From assembly GCF_004208525.1 (NCBI RefSeq), contig NZ_SGIT01000001.1, forward strand, positions 992,001-1,056,000: a stretch of 64,000 nucleotides of DNA. The letters run 5' to 3'. This DNA is from Sphingobacterium corticibacterium. Lineage in GTDB: Bacteria > Bacteroidota > Bacteroidia > Sphingobacteriales > Sphingobacteriaceae. The notes beneath the pieces are model-generated. The model was not told the DNA's origin and did no database searches. It saw only the letters and a program-made list of their open reading frames with translations. Below, in pieces: positions 26,001 through 34,759 of this stretch (positions are counted from its first letter, which is position 1; every line of letters starts with the position of its first letter). The position numbers were made by a program, and so were the translations under genes.

Positions 26001-26918
26001 CTAATTTGCGGAAAGGTTAACCACCGTTAATGCATTCGCGACTGCCCTAGGGACAGCATCGGAATACTTATTTTTCACTTCAAAACTGTTTGTTTTACTG
26101 TTTTTTACGACTAGGGTCGATGAGCCGCCGCCATCCAGATTTATAGCTTCTTGTACTTTCAGCGCGAACATCACTTCAGACAATTCCGCAAACGTCATTC
26201 CAATGGAATGAGCGGGCTGCCTTCCGTCGACGACGACCATGTAGATCACATTGTCTTTTGTATAACCTATCATTGTACGTGGATGACGTTCGGTATTTCC
26301 TTGGTTAAATTTTACGCCATTATTGATTAGTCGCTCAACGGCCCCAACAGCTTCCTGCAACGGGTAGGTATCTAAAAAATTGATACTGCTGCCGATTCTG
26401 GGGTTTTTATCTTTATCAATAGCAAAAAAGCCATGCCATGTATCGTAAAAGCTTTGTTTCAGTATGTTGCCTTGTTTAACGACTGGCCCCCAGGGTTCGC
26501 CTGTCCAATAAAAAAAATCAGCATTCACGGCAGCTATCACCCGGTTTCCCGCCTTATCATTTGCTTCCGAAATGGCTTGTACGGTCTGCAGCTTGAAGGC
26601 ATCACCATCATCAGGCATTCCCACCCGTATCGCAATATCTGGATGTTTGAGATCTACTTCTACTACGTATAGTGCTATCGGTTGCGAAGATGTCGTACGC
26701 AGTTGTAAATTAACCTGTCTAACACCTGCATGAGGATTGATCAAGGTATCGTATTCGATACTTTTTACAAAGGTTGCTTTGGCAATCTGATCTTTAATAC
26801 TAAATTCATCGTTAGCCGGATCATCACGATCGGGGGTGGCTTCACTTTTACCACAGGAAAAAAAAACGATAATGATTAATAACGAGAATATATAAAGTTG
26901 TTTCTTCATCGTATACAT
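26001..26918 (-). CDS. Phosphodiester glycosidase family (NAGPA-like) lipoprotein
   Basis: A 305-residue lipoprotein (leader ending FFSC; a start at 26909 is equally good). The phosphodiester glycosidase domain is recognised by VIAAVNADFFYWTG, GFFAIDKDKNPRIG, HPRTMIGYTKDNVIYMVVVDGR and EAINLDGGGSSTLVV. The family includes human uncovering enzyme, which removes GlcNAc from a phosphodiester on mannose 6-phosphate. Here it could remove sugar-1-phosphate or other phosphodiester decorations from the target glycan. It starts 1 base after the DUF4886 stop and lies in the same operon as DUF4185. Confidence 0.88.
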   Translation of the reverse strand: MYTMKKQLYIFSLLIIIVFFSCGKSEATPDRDDPANDEFSIKDQIAKATFVKSIEYDTLINPHAGVRQVNLQLRTTSSQPIALYVVEVDLKHPDIAIRVGMPDDGDAFKLQTVQAISEANDKAGNRVIAAVNADFFYWTGEPWGPVVKQGNILKQSFYDTWHGFFAIDKDKNPRIGSSINFLDTYPLQEAVGAVERLINNGVKFNQGNTERHPRTMIGYTKDNVIYMVVVDGRQPAHSIGMTFAELSEVMFALKVQEAINLDGGGSSTLVVKNSKTNSFEVKNKYSDAVPRAVANALTVVNLSAN

Positions 26919-26919
26919 G

Positions 26920-28434
26920 TTATTCTGATGGTGCGATACGCATCGCGTTTATATAATAAAATCCGTTGCCATTGGTGTTGCTTTCACCTGCCATCAAGGT
27001 AATGGTTATCTCTCCCTCATCATCTGGCGCGATAGCTTGTACACATGCGAGTTGCTGCCTATTGTTGGATGCATTTAAACGGGCAATTTTTTCGTTCTTC
27101 CCGGCCACCGTATACTTCGCTTCCCGATTTTCGGTGCCTCCTACTCCCGATCTGGAACCAAAAAAGCAAAAGTCATACGTTTTGTTTTTATCGAACCCAG
27201 CTATCTTAATCTGGCTCCGTTCTACTAGCTTATTGTCAAATATGGCTTTCGAATTACCAAAGTAGGAATCGCCCGACACACTTTCAGGCATATTGAAATC
27301 GGTATTGGTGTTCCTTTCGCCCGCGTCATTCCGGCCATTGAATCCCATGGTAAGGGTGAGGGAAAGACCAATGGGTACACCATCAATATCCATGATGTTA
27401 GAAAGAGATGAGCCCGTCGTGAAACCTCTCAATTGATTCCAACCCAATGCGGGAGCATTCTGTCCGAAGTCGATGTAAACAGGATCTGTAAACGGTTGAT
27501 AATTTCCGTCTTTGTATTCCTGCAGCTCGGTCATCTCGTTAGGTTTCAATATCGCCTGATGGGCCATTGCACGGGCAAGCCTCGCTGTATATTCAGAAAG
27601 AGCTGCCGGCTTAAACGTGCTGTTGGTGACATTTTTGCCGGTAAGTGCCTCAAACCAGGTACACGCGGCCGTATAGCGACCTATATTTAGATCCAGATGC
27701 CATCCGTCCCTAGTAAAGTTATCGCCAATAAAACTTGCCCGGCCGTTTTGGATAGCCGTGCCCACCGGCACGACCAAATCAATCGGTACAAAACCACGGG
27801 CTTTCTCGATGGCATCAACAATAGCGTTATACATGTGCAGTTGATCCCGATCGTAATGTGCAAAACCCTCGTGGGTGGAATTTTGAGCATAAGCCCATGT
27901 CTGATGAAGAATAAATTTGACATCCGTATTGGTTGTTCGGGGTTTAACATACTCATAAAGTGGCGGCAAATGTGCTTCATAGCTTTTCGCTAAACCCGAA
28001 TATGGACTTGCCTGCTGGAAGCTGATATAATCCCATTCCTCTGATTCCAATGCATCACCAAGCGTACTGGATGCATTGGTTTTTTTGCCTTCTGTATCTA
28101 TCCGACGAAAATCATAAGCAGCACTGTTGTTTCTGCCGTTTTGCCAATGTATATCCAGGGAAGAACTACCTATGTATAAATTGCCGATGACAACAGGTAT
28201 TTCCGCTTCCCGCATCAGATCGTATAAATAATTCTCGACCGCATCCTCCGAAAAACTGTTGCCGATGGTCAGAATTTTGAGTATACCATCATCCACCGTA
28301 GGCGCCACCTCCTTGGGTTGCTCTTTTTTGTCTTCTTCAACGGTATCCTTCTCACAGGATATGGACAGCAATAAGCTGGCAGCAAACAATGTGAAAATGA
28401 ATATTTTAACGAATTTTATCATGACGTGATTCAT
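26920..28434 (-). CDS. DUF4886 SGNH-hydrolase-like lipoprotein with C-terminal beta-domain
   Basis: A 504-residue lipoprotein; the leader ends LSISC, and a start at 28422 is an alternative. The first half matches DUF4886, an SGNH-hydrolase relative: ILTIGNSFSEDAVENYLYDLM carries the block I Ser, GNLYIGSSSLDIHW follows, and DNFTRDGWHLD is block V with Asp and His. The second half, from about residue 330, is a separate beta-rich domain (YIDFGQ to YYINAMRI) resembling carbohydrate-binding or SusE-like modules. The probable role is removal of ester groups (acetyl, succinyl or fatty acyl) from the glycan. It is packed tightly in the operon, with gaps of 11 bases or fewer. Confidence 0.85.
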   Translation of the reverse strand: MNHVMIKFVKIFIFTLFAASLLLSISCEKDTVEEDKKEQPKEVAPTVDDGILKILTIGNSFSEDAVENYLYDLMREAEIPVVIGNLYIGSSSLDIHWQNGRNNSAAYDFRRIDTEGKKTNASSTLGDALESEEWDYISFQQASPYSGLAKSYEAHLPPLYEYVKPRTTNTDVKFILHQTWAYAQNSTHEGFAHYDRDQLHMYNAIVDAIEKARGFVPIDLVVPVGTAIQNGRASFIGDNFTRDGWHLDLNIGRYTAACTWFEALTGKNVTNSTFKPAALSEYTARLARAMAHQAILKPNEMTELQEYKDGNYQPFTDPVYIDFGQNAPALGWNQLRGFTTGSSLSNIMDIDGVPIGLSLTLTMGFNGRNDAGERNTNTDFNMPESVSGDSYFGNSKAIFDNKLVERSQIKIAGFDKNKTYDFCFFGSRSGVGGTENREAKYTVAGKNEKIARLNASNNRQQLACVQAIAPDDEGEITITLMAGESNTNGNGFYYINAMRIAPSE

Positions 28435-28445
28435 TAAGTGATTGT

Positions 28446-29642
28446 TTATTTAACCGGATAGTAGCCTAACGGATTAAAATTATAGCGATAAACATCTCCA
28501 TTACTGTCCAAGGCCAGAATATCGTCACCGGATACGATTATTTTTTCGTACATATCCCATCCCTCTCCAACGCGCCGTCTGGCACCGGGAACAGCAAGTT
28601 CCGACATACTATACAACCATAAGTTTCCATTTGGCTCTAAAGCCAAAAGTGAGTTTTGATAGGTCAGCACCTGCTTATAAATATTGAAACCGGATCCTAC
28701 TTCTGTTTTAGCGGCATTAACGTTTGAAAGAACGGGTTGCCTCCGAAGAACACCGCTATTATCAACGGTCAGAAAATATTCCCCAAAGGGTATAATCACG
28801 TATTGATTCCAAGCATCTCCCAACCAAAATGGATTGGCTTGGGGAAGCCCATAATCTTGTGTAACACCAAAACTGAACAGTCCAGCGTAGGGCGGTACAT
28901 TTCTTACGACAACGGAATTTTCATTTACATAATAGAAAGATTCAGAAGCGTCCCAAAAAACACCGACAGTACGCGGCGGATTGGTAAACTTACCTTCATC
29001 ATCCGGTGTGTATACCAATATATCAAGTGCGGTATTTCTGATAATTAAGCTGCCACGAACACCATTACAAATGATGTTTCCCCAATTCGTTCCCATGCTC
29101 AATACCAGCTCTCTCGGCACCTTCCCGCGTGCGTAACTCACCGAGAAAGTATAATATGTCGTAGCCAATTGTTCATTTACCTTTGTTCCTGCTTGTGTAA
29201 TACCTATTGGAAGGATATAATTTTCAAACATTGCCAGGGAGTTGCCCGGTGTAACCGTCAACGTATGGTTTCCTGTCTTTCTATTACCTGCTTTGATCAC
29301 GGCATCAGGAACTTCAAGCGTATAGCTGTCCGCGGGTAGTAGCTTATAGTTTGTGCCGTTGGCCGTATTGAATTCCTCTACCTTTTCAGGGCGGGCAGCA
29401 AACGTGACGGCGATATCGCTTGGAGCGTCGGATGATCCGCCAAGGTAGGCGCTGTATACAAATGTCTTCGCTTCGCCTCCCAAGCTGAGTGCCGTATTCG
29501 TAACCTGCTGGTTCGCCCGCGGCATGTATACCTTGTTATACAAGGCTATTTCTTCTGCATCGGGTTCATAAACAATTACCTCGCTGCAAGCTCCAAAGAG
29601 CATCAAGACAACAGGTAAGTAACGTATAAATAATATTTTCAT
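28446..29642 (-). CDS. DUF1735 surface glycan-binding protein with tachylectin-like repeats
   Basis: A 398-residue lipoprotein (leader ending LFGAC). Residues from about 20 to 170 match DUF1735 (BT_3987-like), the N-terminal module of SusE-position glycan-binding proteins, with EEFNTANGTNYKLLPADSY. From about 180 on there are repeating units of the form VGxGWxxYxxxxxxxxxxLALDxNGxLxxY. Three are clear (WLGDAWNQY, VGSGFNIYK, VGEGWDMYE) and two more degenerate ones precede them. That is the pattern of the five-bladed tachylectin-2 lectin propeller. I infer a surface lectin that delivers the polysaccharide to the adjacent SusCD pair. The gene directly follows SusD. Confidence 0.8.
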   Translation of the reverse strand: MKILFIRYLPVVLMLFGACSEVIVYEPDAEEIALYNKVYMPRANQQVTNTALSLGGEAKTFVYSAYLGGSSDAPSDIAVTFAARPEKVEEFNTANGTNYKLLPADSYTLEVPDAVIKAGNRKTGNHTLTVTPGNSLAMFENYILPIGITQAGTKVNEQLATTYYTFSVSYARGKVPRELVLSMGTNWGNIICNGVRGSLIIRNTALDILVYTPDDEGKFTNPPRTVGVFWDASESFYYVNENSVVVRNVPPYAGLFSFGVTQDYGLPQANPFWLGDAWNQYVIIPFGEYFLTVDNSGVLRRQPVLSNVNAAKTEVGSGFNIYKQVLTYQNSLLALEPNGNLWLYSMSELAVPGARRRVGEGWDMYEKIIVSGDDILALDSNGDVYRYNFNPLGYYPVK

Positions 29643-29675
29643 TTTTTAAATTTTTAATTCGTCAAAAACTGTTTG

Positions 29676-31439
29676 CTACCATCCCGGATTTTGCAGGAGC
29701 ATTGGATTTTTCTCGATTTCCCAAATCTGAACCGGCCACAGATAATGTTTAGGGGATACAAAAATTCGTCTTTCGATCAATACGCGCTGATAGAATGCAT
29801 TGTCCTGCAAACTCGTGCCGGCCTGTATATTCATCCCGTGTATGGGTTTATTTTCTATGTTGCTGGCGGTTTTCCAACGACGCACATCGAAATAACGATG
29901 CGATTCAAAGGCTAGTTCTATCCTTCTTTCGTGCTGTATTCTTTCCCGCATATTGTCTTTGCTCAGGTTAGGCGGAAGATCAGGCATACCGGCTCTGCTT
30001 CTTATAGCGTTAACATATTTATATACATCAGTCACCGGCCCTTCTGCTTCATTTAAGGCTTCTGCATAATTCAGGTATTGTTCGCCTAAACGGTAGGTAA
30101 TCCAGGTATTGAGACTAAACCTGTTTTGTGGTATATTGGAAGTTGGATCGATAAATTTTTTCATCAGATAACCGGAAATATTATAATCCGACCCTACCGC
30201 TCTTTGTTTACCATCCGCTCCGGTATTCCAAAATTCCACTGCACGACTTTTCCATATCGAACCCGCATAGTTGATACTTGCGTAAAAGCGTGGATCACGA
30301 CCGACATACATATTGCGGATTCCACTGGGGTGGTAATTCTTTGGATGTGCTGTTGCCGTATATCCGGTTTCCTGATAACCCGAACTCAGATCGATGATAG
30401 GCGAACCATCGGCATTATAGCCTGTTATAGGTTGTTGACCATTTGCCATTTCATAGGCATCTATCATCTCTTGTGTGGGACAGTATATAGAGAACCCTCC
30501 GTAACCTATAGGGTTGGAACAACGCTCGTAATGCGCATCAATACCTTTGTTACGCGCCAACAATACCTCTCTATTATGATGATCGAGAAATAATTCTTGG
30601 TAGCTCTTTACCGGATCATTATCTGCTGCATAATATAAGCCGTAACCATGCCCCTCCGCCCCATCAATACAGGCTTTTGCGGCATTAGCTGCTGCTACCC
30701 ATCGATTGGCATCGTGATCGGGGAATAATCGTCTTCCATGGTCATCAATGAGATTTCTAAAATCGGGATTGCCGTTAAATAGTGGACTTGCCAGATAAAG
30801 CAAAGCCTGTGCTTTTAATGCCATGGCTGCTGGTTTTGTGATACGTCCGTAGTGAATAGGCGAAACTTCCCAATCCAGCATATCCGTAGCTTTGTCACAT
30901 TCCGACACAATAAATGCGATGACTTCATCCACCGGATCCCGACGGAGTACACTCAAGTCTTCACTTAAGGCGATTGAACGATCGACTAAAGGTACAGCAC
31001 CGTACATCTTAACCAATGTAAAATGAAAAAATGCCCGTAAAAATGTTGCTTCTCCCTTCCATAGCGTTCTGTCTGCTTCAATCATGGGCACTTGATCCAC
31101 ATTTTCCAGAAAGATGTTCGCTTTACGTATCGCCTGGTACATATTCATCCAATAGTCCGGATACCCGTCAGCCGAGCTCCATGCACCGGAATTCAGTCTA
31201 TGAGCATAATTCCCGGTGAATGTAATTTCCATCTCATCACAGCCGCCGGTAAATATCGGATCCTGCATCGTAGGAAGATGGTTGTAAACCGCCGTTAAAT
31301 AGCCTTCTGCATATTGTCGCTCTGAAAAAACAGCTTCTATGTCCAAATTTTCATCGGGTTGCTTCTCCAGAAAATCTTTACCGCATGCTAGGCATAGCAG
31401 CGTTGTAAAGCATATTATATATCTTTTATAACTCTTCAT
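29676..31439 (-). CDS. SusD-family nutrient-binding lipoprotein (pair 1)
   Basis: An outer-membrane SusD/RagB protein of about 587 residues that caps the SusC channel. The leader ends CLACGKDFLEKQPDE, the standard SusD lipobox and start. Tetratricopeptide-type helices follow (ATFLRAFFHFTLVKMYGAVPLVDR), and the C-terminus has ERRIELAFESHRYFDVRRW. An open frame reaches back to 31496 and would overlap the SusC end. The ATG at 31439 gives the proper signal peptide and a 34-base gap, so I chose it. Confidence 0.93.
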   Translation of the reverse strand: MKSYKRYIICFTTLLCLACGKDFLEKQPDENLDIEAVFSERQYAEGYLTAVYNHLPTMQDPIFTGGCDEMEITFTGNYAHRLNSGAWSSADGYPDYWMNMYQAIRKANIFLENVDQVPMIEADRTLWKGEATFLRAFFHFTLVKMYGAVPLVDRSIALSEDLSVLRRDPVDEVIAFIVSECDKATDMLDWEVSPIHYGRITKPAAMALKAQALLYLASPLFNGNPDFRNLIDDHGRRLFPDHDANRWVAAANAAKACIDGAEGHGYGLYYAADNDPVKSYQELFLDHHNREVLLARNKGIDAHYERCSNPIGYGGFSIYCPTQEMIDAYEMANGQQPITGYNADGSPIIDLSSGYQETGYTATAHPKNYHPSGIRNMYVGRDPRFYASINYAGSIWKSRAVEFWNTGADGKQRAVGSDYNISGYLMKKFIDPTSNIPQNRFSLNTWITYRLGEQYLNYAEALNEAEGPVTDVYKYVNAIRSRAGMPDLPPNLSKDNMRERIQHERRIELAFESHRYFDVRRWKTASNIENKPIHGMNIQAGTSLQDNAFYQRVLIERRIFVSPKHYLWPVQIWEIEKNPMLLQNPGW

Positions 31440-31473
31440 AATATATTTTCGTAGTATAGTCATTTTTGTCCCG

Positions 31474-34400
31474 TTAAAAAGTAAATTGCCCGCCAAAGTT
31501 TACGGTACGTTGTAATGGATAACCGCCCGTTCCATAATTGGATTCGGGATCAATAATTTTAATTTTATCCCAAGTATATAGATTCATCCCATTGATAAAC
31601 AGTCGGATACTATTAAGCCCATATCGTTGCAATGCGCTGACCTTAAAATTATAGGCGACCTCCGCACTCTTCAAGCGTAGATAACTAGCATCCTGCAAAA
31701 AATGTGTAGATGTCTGATTATTGTTAGGGTTATTCATCGTGGACACCCGTGGGTAATATCCATTGGGGTTATCTGGTGTCCAGCGATCATCATAATACGA
31801 CCGCATAATGTTATAGGTGCCCAATCCCATCTGGAATGGATACATGGACGGCCCATCAATAAAAAGACTGGTATTGGCGGCACCTGTAAAGAATACGCTT
31901 AATTCTGCGCCTTTATACGCGACGCTGAAATTAGCCCCGTAAATAATCTGCGGTGTACGGGCATAACCGATGGCTACCCTATCGAAAACATCGATCACAC
32001 CATCCCCATTAACATCCATGTATTTGATATCACCGGGCCTTACTTCTTCCATAAACGTTTGTCTCGGACTACTTTCAACATCCTCCATATCTTTGAACAG
32101 TCCCATCGAAACGTATCCGAATGGTTGGTCGATCAAATGTCCGATAGGATTCTGGTATGGATAGAGATAGGTGGGTTGGTCATCTTTCAACCGGATACTC
32201 TTCGCATAGGTAAATGTGCCTCGGACGTTATAGTAAAGGCCAGAAGATGTCGTATTTTTCAGTTCCAGCAGGGCATCCAGACCATAATTCTTTGCCTCAC
32301 CCAAGTTGGCATAAGGTATAATGCTGGAAGGGTATCCGACGATAAGGGGTATTGTACCCCTTCGGAGCAGAATATCGTTTCTCTTTTCACGGAAAGCATC
32401 GACTTGAAGTACTACCTTACCCTGAAACAGCTCCATGTCAATTCCGAGGTTAGCTTTCGTGGCTACCTCCCAGGTCACGTCTTCGTTGCCAATCTGATCT
32501 TCGTTAAAGCCCGGAAGCCATGTTTGTTGATTCCCAAACGGATAACTGTTATTTGTACGGACAATATTCGTCAAAAACAAGAAACGGCGTTGGCCAATCT
32601 GATCATTACCAACCTGGCCAAATGATCCGCGTATTTTCAACGCGTTAATTTCGTCGATAGACCAGAAAGGTTCGTTGCTGATATTCCATCCGGCAGATAC
32701 GGACGGGAAAAAGCCGTAGCGTTTGCCTGCCGGAAAGTTTTCCGAACCATTGTATCCCATATTGGCTTCAAATAAATACCTACCGGCATAATCATATGTT
32801 GCTCTTGCGGCTATCCCCCGTCTTCTATATGGCAGGTTATTCAAGCTTGAATTTGCAGTAATGTCCATATAATCCCGTTGGTTATACAAAATCAAACCGG
32901 TGATATTATGTTGCTGGAAAGTGCGTGCATAGTTGATGGCCGCTTCAGAATAAAATGCCCTGTTTGCACCATTGCCCACTGCATATCCCAACGGACCTTC
33001 TTCCCGGATGTCAGGATTGGCATAGGCGTCTTCACCATATACATCTTTTCCTATATATTGTCTGATCTGGTATGGCTTGATACGGTCATTCCATCCATGG
33101 TAGTAATGATCATAAGCAAACACCCCCCGTAGCGACAGCCCCTTCGTTATATATTCAGACAAATCATATTTACCGCCGAATGTTCCTTGCAAGGTATTTC
33201 TATCCTGCGTACTGTAACCCGATCGAGCCACCAACCCAAAGGGATTGTTTCGCAGAAAGGAAGTCTGTGCACCCGCAATACTCCCATCCGGATTCGTAAT
33301 CGGGAAACTGATAGGGGACGTCACTTTTAGTGCGTTGAAGATATTGGGTGCAGAGCTTCCCGGATAATTACCGCGTTGGATGATCCCACCGAGACCTAAA
33401 TCAATGCTGAGGTTGTCCGATAGTTTGATATCTACATTCTGACGAAAATTATAGCGCCTCATCTGGGCATTGTTATTCCAAAAGTTATCGGGATCCTGCT
33501 TGTAAATACCATTCAGAATGGTGTATCCGACATTCGTATAGTAACGCACTTTTTCCGTTCCACCACTTACGCTAAGATTATTAATGGTTTGAAACGTATT
33601 GTTTTTGAGGACAGTATTCACCCAATCGACATTTGGATATAAATAAGGTTCAGAACCATCGGTATATTTTTCGATATCCAGTTCGCTATAAAGAGGGTTT
33701 TTCCCTTCGTTGGATTGTGCTTCATTCACCAAGTGGACGTATTCTAAACCATTGATATAGTCCGGCATACGTAATGCTGTCAAGGCGGCATTTTCTGTTC
33801 GAAAAACAATATTCGGTTTTCCGACCGCTCCTCTTTTGGTGGTGATCAAGACGACTCCATTTGCTCCCCGAACGCCGTATACGGCTGTGGCGGATGCATC
33901 TTTCAATATGGAGAAGCTTTCAACTTCTTGTGTGTTCAAATTGTTGAGGTCACGCTCCACACCATCTACTAAAATGAGTGGCGATCGGTTCTCCCAAGTT
34001 CCAAAACCCCTAATGTAGACTGCCGCTCCGTCATATCCGGGCTCTCCGGAACTCTGACGCGTCACAATACCCGGCATACTACCGGCTAAGGCATTGGAAA
34101 ATGAGGGGGTTGCGATACGCTGTAGGTTTGCCACCGGAACATCCGAAATTGCCCCCGTAACGGATACCTTCTTCTGCGTTCCGAAACCGACGACTACAAC
34201 TTCATCTATGGATGCCACGTCTTCCGTCAAGGATACTTCGATAACCTTTTGATCTGTTATGTTAACTTCGGAAGGTTCGTATCCTACAAATCTGAATGCG
34301 ACAACGGGACTGGAAGTGGTCAAATTGAGGGTAAATGCGCCTCGATGATCCGTTGTGGTTGAATTAGCTGTTCCTTTTTCTGTAACGCTTACACCTTGCA

Positions 34401-34644
34401 ATAAGTTACCTTGTGTATCCATTACACGACCGCTTACACTACGTTGTTGTAGCACCTGATTCGCTGCGATGCTGTTATCAACAAATAAGCTTAGCTCTCC
34501 TCCATGCTCCATGTGATCAATCTTTAAATTCTCACCATATCCGTAGCTTATCGGATAAAGTGATAAAAACAGATAGCTCAGCGGCACGAGGAACTTACGC
34601 TGATGAACGCGAGTTCTCTTTTTTTTACATAGAAGTTTATTCAT
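31474..34644 (-). CDS. SusC-family TonB-dependent glycan transporter (pair 1)
   Basis: A 1056-residue outer-membrane channel. The long leader region is followed by a carboxypeptidase-like regulatory domain (VSGRVMDTQGNLLQGVSV, about residues 68-150), the TonB-contacting EVVVVGFGTQKK, the plug (PLILVDGVERDLNNLN, ASATAVYGVRGANGVVLITTKRG), and a beta-barrel ending PLQRTVNFGGQFTF. There is no STN domain, so it should not signal through an anti-sigma factor. A 115-base gap separates it from the previous gene and may hold its own promoter. It imports oligosaccharides released at the surface. Confidence 0.94.
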   Translation of the reverse strand: MNKLLCKKKRTRVHQRKFLVPLSYLFLSLYPISYGYGENLKIDHMEHGGELSLFVDNSIAANQVLQQRSVSGRVMDTQGNLLQGVSVTEKGTANSTTTDHRGAFTLNLTTSSPVVAFRFVGYEPSEVNITDQKVIEVSLTEDVASIDEVVVVGFGTQKKVSVTGAISDVPVANLQRIATPSFSNALAGSMPGIVTRQSSGEPGYDGAAVYIRGFGTWENRSPLILVDGVERDLNNLNTQEVESFSILKDASATAVYGVRGANGVVLITTKRGAVGKPNIVFRTENAALTALRMPDYINGLEYVHLVNEAQSNEGKNPLYSELDIEKYTDGSEPYLYPNVDWVNTVLKNNTFQTINNLSVSGGTEKVRYYTNVGYTILNGIYKQDPDNFWNNNAQMRRYNFRQNVDIKLSDNLSIDLGLGGIIQRGNYPGSSAPNIFNALKVTSPISFPITNPDGSIAGAQTSFLRNNPFGLVARSGYSTQDRNTLQGTFGGKYDLSEYITKGLSLRGVFAYDHYYHGWNDRIKPYQIRQYIGKDVYGEDAYANPDIREEGPLGYAVGNGANRAFYSEAAINYARTFQQHNITGLILYNQRDYMDITANSSLNNLPYRRRGIAARATYDYAGRYLFEANMGYNGSENFPAGKRYGFFPSVSAGWNISNEPFWSIDEINALKIRGSFGQVGNDQIGQRRFLFLTNIVRTNNSYPFGNQQTWLPGFNEDQIGNEDVTWEVATKANLGIDMELFQGKVVLQVDAFREKRNDILLRRGTIPLIVGYPSSIIPYANLGEAKNYGLDALLELKNTTSSGLYYNVRGTFTYAKSIRLKDDQPTYLYPYQNPIGHLIDQPFGYVSMGLFKDMEDVESSPRQTFMEEVRPGDIKYMDVNGDGVIDVFDRVAIGYARTPQIIYGANFSVAYKGAELSVFFTGAANTSLFIDGPSMYPFQMGLGTYNIMRSYYDDRWTPDNPNGYYPRVSTMNNPNNNQTSTHFLQDASYLRLKSAEVAYNFKVSALQRYGLNSIRLFINGMNLYTWDKIKIIDPESNYGTGGYPLQRTVNFGGQFTF

Positions 34645-34759
34645 TTGGTTATTTGTAATTAGTTAACATTTTTTACGTGATAAATACATTTATTAGGTTT
34701 TGTTAGCCATCAATAATTTCACGATAAGAAAATAAACATGTTCGGTGAAACCTGTTATT

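Noticed and set aside
31440..31496. Longer start for the SusD protein of pair 1
   Set aside because: It overlaps the SusC stop and hides the lipoprotein signal peptide, which starts at 31439.
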